Below are positions 49,508-51,914 of a stretch of DNA of 51,914 bases, one piece after another; positions within the stretch are counted from its first letter, which is position 1, and every line of letters begins with the position of its first letter. The notes under the pieces were generated by a model. It had not been told where the DNA came from and searched no databases. It saw only the letters and a list, made by a program, of their open reading frames with translations. The stretch is taken from NCBI GenBank assembly GCA_020060215.1, contig JAGVAP010000023.1:1-51914 (forward strand). Reading direction: 5' to 3'. The stretch comes from Deltaproteobacteria bacterium (GTDB lineage: Bacteria; Desulfobacterota; DSM-4660; Desulfatiglandales; HGW-15). The position numbers and the translations under genes were made by a program.

Positions 49508-50779
49508 ATGAACGGAACCCCGACCCGGGGAGGCGACCGCAGCGACCCGGACCGCCTTCTCACATCGAACTTCGTCTTTGCGACCCTATCCAATTTCGTC
49601 AACTCCTTCGGCATGCAGATGCTGACCGCCACTTTGCCCGTGTACGTCATCAGCCTGGGGGGAAGCAAGACCGAAGCCGGTCTCGTGGCCGGCGCCGTCG
49701 CCGTCACCGCAGCCTTCTTCCGACCTGTCTTGGGCTGGCTGACCGACGCCTGGCGCCGCCGGCCCCTCGTCCTGATCGGCACGTCCTTCAACGGGCTTGC
49801 TAGTGTGGTCTATCTGTTGGCCGGCTCGATCCCGCTCCTGGTGCTCGGAAGATTGGTGCAAGGCTTGGGGTTGGGCTGTTACAGCACGGCATCCAACGTC
49901 TACGTGGCCGATATCGCGCCCCTCAGGCGCCGGGCACAGGCCGTGGGGCTTTTCACCGCCGCGCACGCGCTCGGATTCGTCATCGGCCCCGTGATCGCCT
50001 TCGTGCTCGTCGACTGGAGCGGTTTCCAGCTTCTGTTCTACTTCACCGGAGGGCTGGCCGCCACCGCCTTTTCCCTTTCGATCTTCACGAGAGAGCGGCG
50101 GCAGTCCACCGCAGCCAACCGCATGCCCTGGTCTCTTCGCACCGGCATCCTTTCGGCGGACGCACTGCCGATTGCGTGGACGGCGTGCTGCATGGGCATT
50201 GGTTTTGGCACCGTCCAGGGGTTCATCTCCATCTTTGCCCAGTCACGCGGTATCCAGAACCCCGGTTTTTACTTCATGGCCCAGGCCGTCGCCCTGCTGC
50301 TCTCCAGGGCGTTTTCAGGACGTCTGGCGGACCGGTACGGCCGCCTCGTCGTCATCGTCCCGGGGGTCGTGCTCATGGCCCTGGCATTGGTGCTGCTGCC
50401 GACGGCTTACGGCTTTGCCTCTTTCATCCTCTCCGCCGCTCTCTTCGGGATCGGGTACGGCTCGGCTCAGCCCGCGTCCATGGCCCTGCTCATCGACCGG
50501 ATTCGCTCCGAGCAGCGGGGTGTCGCAACGGGCACCTACTTCACCGGCTTCGACTCCGGATTCATTATCGGCACCATTCTGATGGGAGTGGTGAACCAGC
50601 ACTGGGGTCCCGGCGCGATGTGGTCGATCTCGGCACTCTGTACCCTGCTTGGTCTGGCCGGGACCCTGGCATACCGCCGGTTCAAGGAGGAGGCCTGCGG
50701 GCAGGAGAGCGTCTTTCCGGGGGATGCGCAGCGCAGAGCGGGAAGCGAGAGACGCCGCGCGCCCGGCCTGGAAGGGTGA
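49508..50779 (+). CDS. Major facilitator superfamily transporter
   Basis: A 423-residue polytopic membrane protein with about 12 hydrophobic helices. Between helices 2 and 3 is the MFS signature GWLTDAWRRRPLVLIG (GxxxDxxxRRxxxxxG-like), and the matching loop in the second half reads GRLADRYGRLVVIVPG. VQGLGLGCYSTASNVYVADI is the helix 4 region. This points to a drug/metabolite efflux type but the substrate cannot be read. The ATG at 49508 was taken as start because the first helix begins shortly after; AGGAGA lies 15 bp upstream, further than usual, so the start is uncertain. The C-terminal 30 residues are hydrophilic. Confidence 0.88.
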   Translation: MNGTPTRGGDRSDPDRLLTSNFVFATLSNFVNSFGMQMLTATLPVYVISLGGSKTEAGLVAGAVAVTAAFFRPVLGWLTDAWRRRPLVLIGTSFNGLASVVYLLAGSIPLLVLGRLVQGLGLGCYSTASNVYVADIAPLRRRAQAVGLFTAAHALGFVIGPVIAFVLVDWSGFQLLFYFTGGLAATAFSLSIFTRERRQSTAANRMPWSLRTGILSADALPIAWTACCMGIGFGTVQGFISIFAQSRGIQNPGFYFMAQAVALLLSRAFSGRLADRYGRLVVIVPGVVLMALALVLLPTAYGFASFILSAALFGIGYGSAQPASMALLIDRIRSEQRGVATGTYFTGFDSGFIIGTILMGVVNQHWGPGAMWSISALCTLLGLAGTLAYRRFKEEACGQESVFPGDAQRRAGSERRRAPGLEG

Positions 50780-50895
50780 AACCGGGCACCGATCCATGGT
50801 GGAGGAGACAGGAGAAGATGGATAGAGGACGCACGATTGAAGCCGATCTTGGGAGAAGGGAGGTGGGTGGTTTGATTCGTCCAAGGGAGGCCCGA

Positions 50896-51914
50896 ATGGG
50901 AAGCGGAACGGCCCTGATCGTCAGGGTCTGCTCGTGTCTCCGGCTGAGATGGCTCCTGCCCGTCCTGCTCCTCTGGTCCCTCTCCTCCTGCTCCGCTCTC
51001 CCCGGCCCATGCCCGCAGAATCGAGTCAAGCACGGTGCGGTCATGTACGGCGTCGTTCCACCGCTGTTCGGTGGCGGCTTTCGGGACGTGACATCCAGGC
51101 TGGACGAACTGGAGGGGCTCGGTGTGGACATTCTCTGGATGACTCCCATCAATGCCACGGACGATGAAAGCCAGATCAGCTATTCAGTCACCGACTATTT
51201 CAGCCTACGGGACGACTTCGGCACCCTCGAAGAGTTCAAGAAACTCGTTGATGAGGCCCATCAGAGAGGTCTCAAGGTCATCATCGACTTTGTCCCCAAT
51301 CACACCTCGAAGCATCACCCGTACTACCTCGATGCCGAGAAAAACGGCAGAGCCTCTTTTTACTATGACTTCTATGATCGAGACGATGAAGGGCGTCCCA
51401 CTCACTACTTCGATTGGGAGGGTCTCCCCAATCTGAACTTCGAGAACCCGCTCGTCCTTTCGATGATCGCATCCGCTTTTCGGTATTGGATCGTCGAGGC
51501 CGGAGTCGACGGTTTCCGGGTGGATGTGGCCTGGGGTGTTCGGGAGCGCGCCCCTGGGTTCTGGGGCCCCCTCATTCGCGAGCTGAGATCCCTGAAACCG
51601 GGTCTCATCCTCCTGGCCGAGGCGTCCGCCCGGGACCCCTACTATGAAAACCGCGGTTTCGATCTCGCCTATGACTGGAGCGAAAACCTAGGGGAATGGG
51701 CATGGAAGGAGGCCTTCGAGAACCCGCGGGAGACGGGGCGCATCCTCCTGGAGACGTTCGGGCAGAACCGGGAGGCGTCGAGCACGATCGCCCGCTTTCT
51801 CAACAACAACGACACGGGCCGCCGGTTCATTTCCCGCTACGGGCTTCCCGCCACCCGAGCCGCCGCCGTCCTCCAGCACACGGTTCCGGGCGTGCCGATG
51901 CTCTTTACCGGCGA
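50896..51914 (+). CDS. GH13 alpha-amylase family lipoprotein (3' end cut by the window)
   Basis: 339 codons are visible and the frame is open to the window end. The ATG at 50896 follows GGGAGG. The protein starts with a signal peptide (LRWLLPVLLLWSLSSCSALP) whose Cys in LSSC fits a lipobox. The catalytic barrel shows the GH13 regions: DFVPNHTS (region I), GFRVDVAW (region II, nucleophile Asp), LLAEAS (region III, acid/base Glu) and LNNNDTG (region IV, catalytic Asp). In region IV the usual NHD is NND. It probably hydrolyses or transfers alpha-glucans outside the cytoplasm. The C-terminus and any extra domain are outside the window. Confidence 0.9.
   Translation, partial: MGSGTALIVRVCSCLRLRWLLPVLLLWSLSSCSALPGPCPQNRVKHGAVMYGVVPPLFGGGFRDVTSRLDELEGLGVDILWMTPINATDDESQISYSVTDYFSLRDDFGTLEEFKKLVDEAHQRGLKVIIDFVPNHTSKHHPYYLDAEKNGRASFYYDFYDRDDEGRPTHYFDWEGLPNLNFENPLVLSMIASAFRYWIVEAGVDGFRVDVAWGVRERAPGFWGPLIRELRSLKPGLILLAEASARDPYYENRGFDLAYDWSENLGEWAWKEAFENPRETGRILLETFGQNREASSTIARFLNNNDTGRRFISRYGLPATRAAAVLQHTVPGVPMLFTG

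Overview
The window reads as chromosome of a GC-rich, sulfate-reducing member of the Desulfobacterota (former Deltaproteobacteria). The diagnostic evidence is a complete dissimilatory sulfate-reduction electron-transfer locus on the minus strand (sat, aprB, aprA, then qmoA, qmoB, qmoC). The remaining genes are mostly single-copy housekeeping genes with Gram-negative traits: periplasmic glucan synthesis, lipoproteins and a periplasmic cyclophilin. No insertion sequence, prophage, CRISPR array or rRNA gene was seen.

Layout. 1-733 (minus): promoter, tRNA-Thr(TGT), tRNA-Tyr(GTA), tRNA-Gly(TCC), tRNA-Thr(GGT), then the start of tuf, the same order as thrU-tyrU-glyT-thrT-tufB of E. coli. 1139-3521: a small two-helix membrane protein (+), ndk (-), and a tandem pair of YkgJ-type cysteine-cluster proteins (+). 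3688-15842 (minus): sat, aprBA, a strong terminator, an ETF:quinone oxidoreductase, qmoABC, a zinc-ribbon protein and a SEC-C protein. 16422-26630: an MBL-fold hydrolase (+), a polyprenyl diphosphate synthase, rimO, a YajG-like lipoprotein, opgH, a small unknown, opgG, and a CCA-adding/poly(A) polymerase-type enzyme (all minus). 26837-41381 (plus): a RmlD-like reductase, dapA, rlmI, a PilZ protein, an RRM protein, a methyltransferase, ubiB, a 1,765-residue tandem uvrA, alanine dehydrogenase and a PRC-barrel protein. 41466-49064 (minus): an unknown exported protein, a cyclophilin, a DUF1328-type membrane protein, an orphan molybdopterin oxidoreductase of the acetylene-hydratase-like group, and a PAS histidine kinase. 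49508-51914 (plus): an MFS transporter and a GH13 lipoprotein cut by the window end.

How the genes work together. Sat makes APS, AprBA reduces it to sulfite, and QmoABC links AprBA to the quinone pool. The ETF:quinone oxidoreductase between the two blocks would feed electrons from acyl-CoA dehydrogenation into the same pool, so the locus suggests an organism that couples beta-oxidation-type catabolism to sulfate respiration. The polyprenyl synthase and UbiB could serve quinone synthesis.

The most unusual part lies between the genes. Many spacers hold imperfect inverted repeats of about 60-220 bp whose arms are built from short repeated words: a CACAAAGA family, a REP-like AGGAGCAAGCTCCT family, a GGAATATTGGAAT element, a GAAGTTGAG element, a TCCAATG element, an ATCCTGGATCCTGC family, and a composite GGTTGCTCAAAAAGG element. 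They abut or run into gene ends: rimO's start codon and the last codons of the MBL gene lie in repeat arms. Other points for follow-up are the tandem UvrA with an apparently leaderless promoter, and the acetylene-hydratase-like enzyme in which His replaces the key Asp. All calls were made by eye without database searches.
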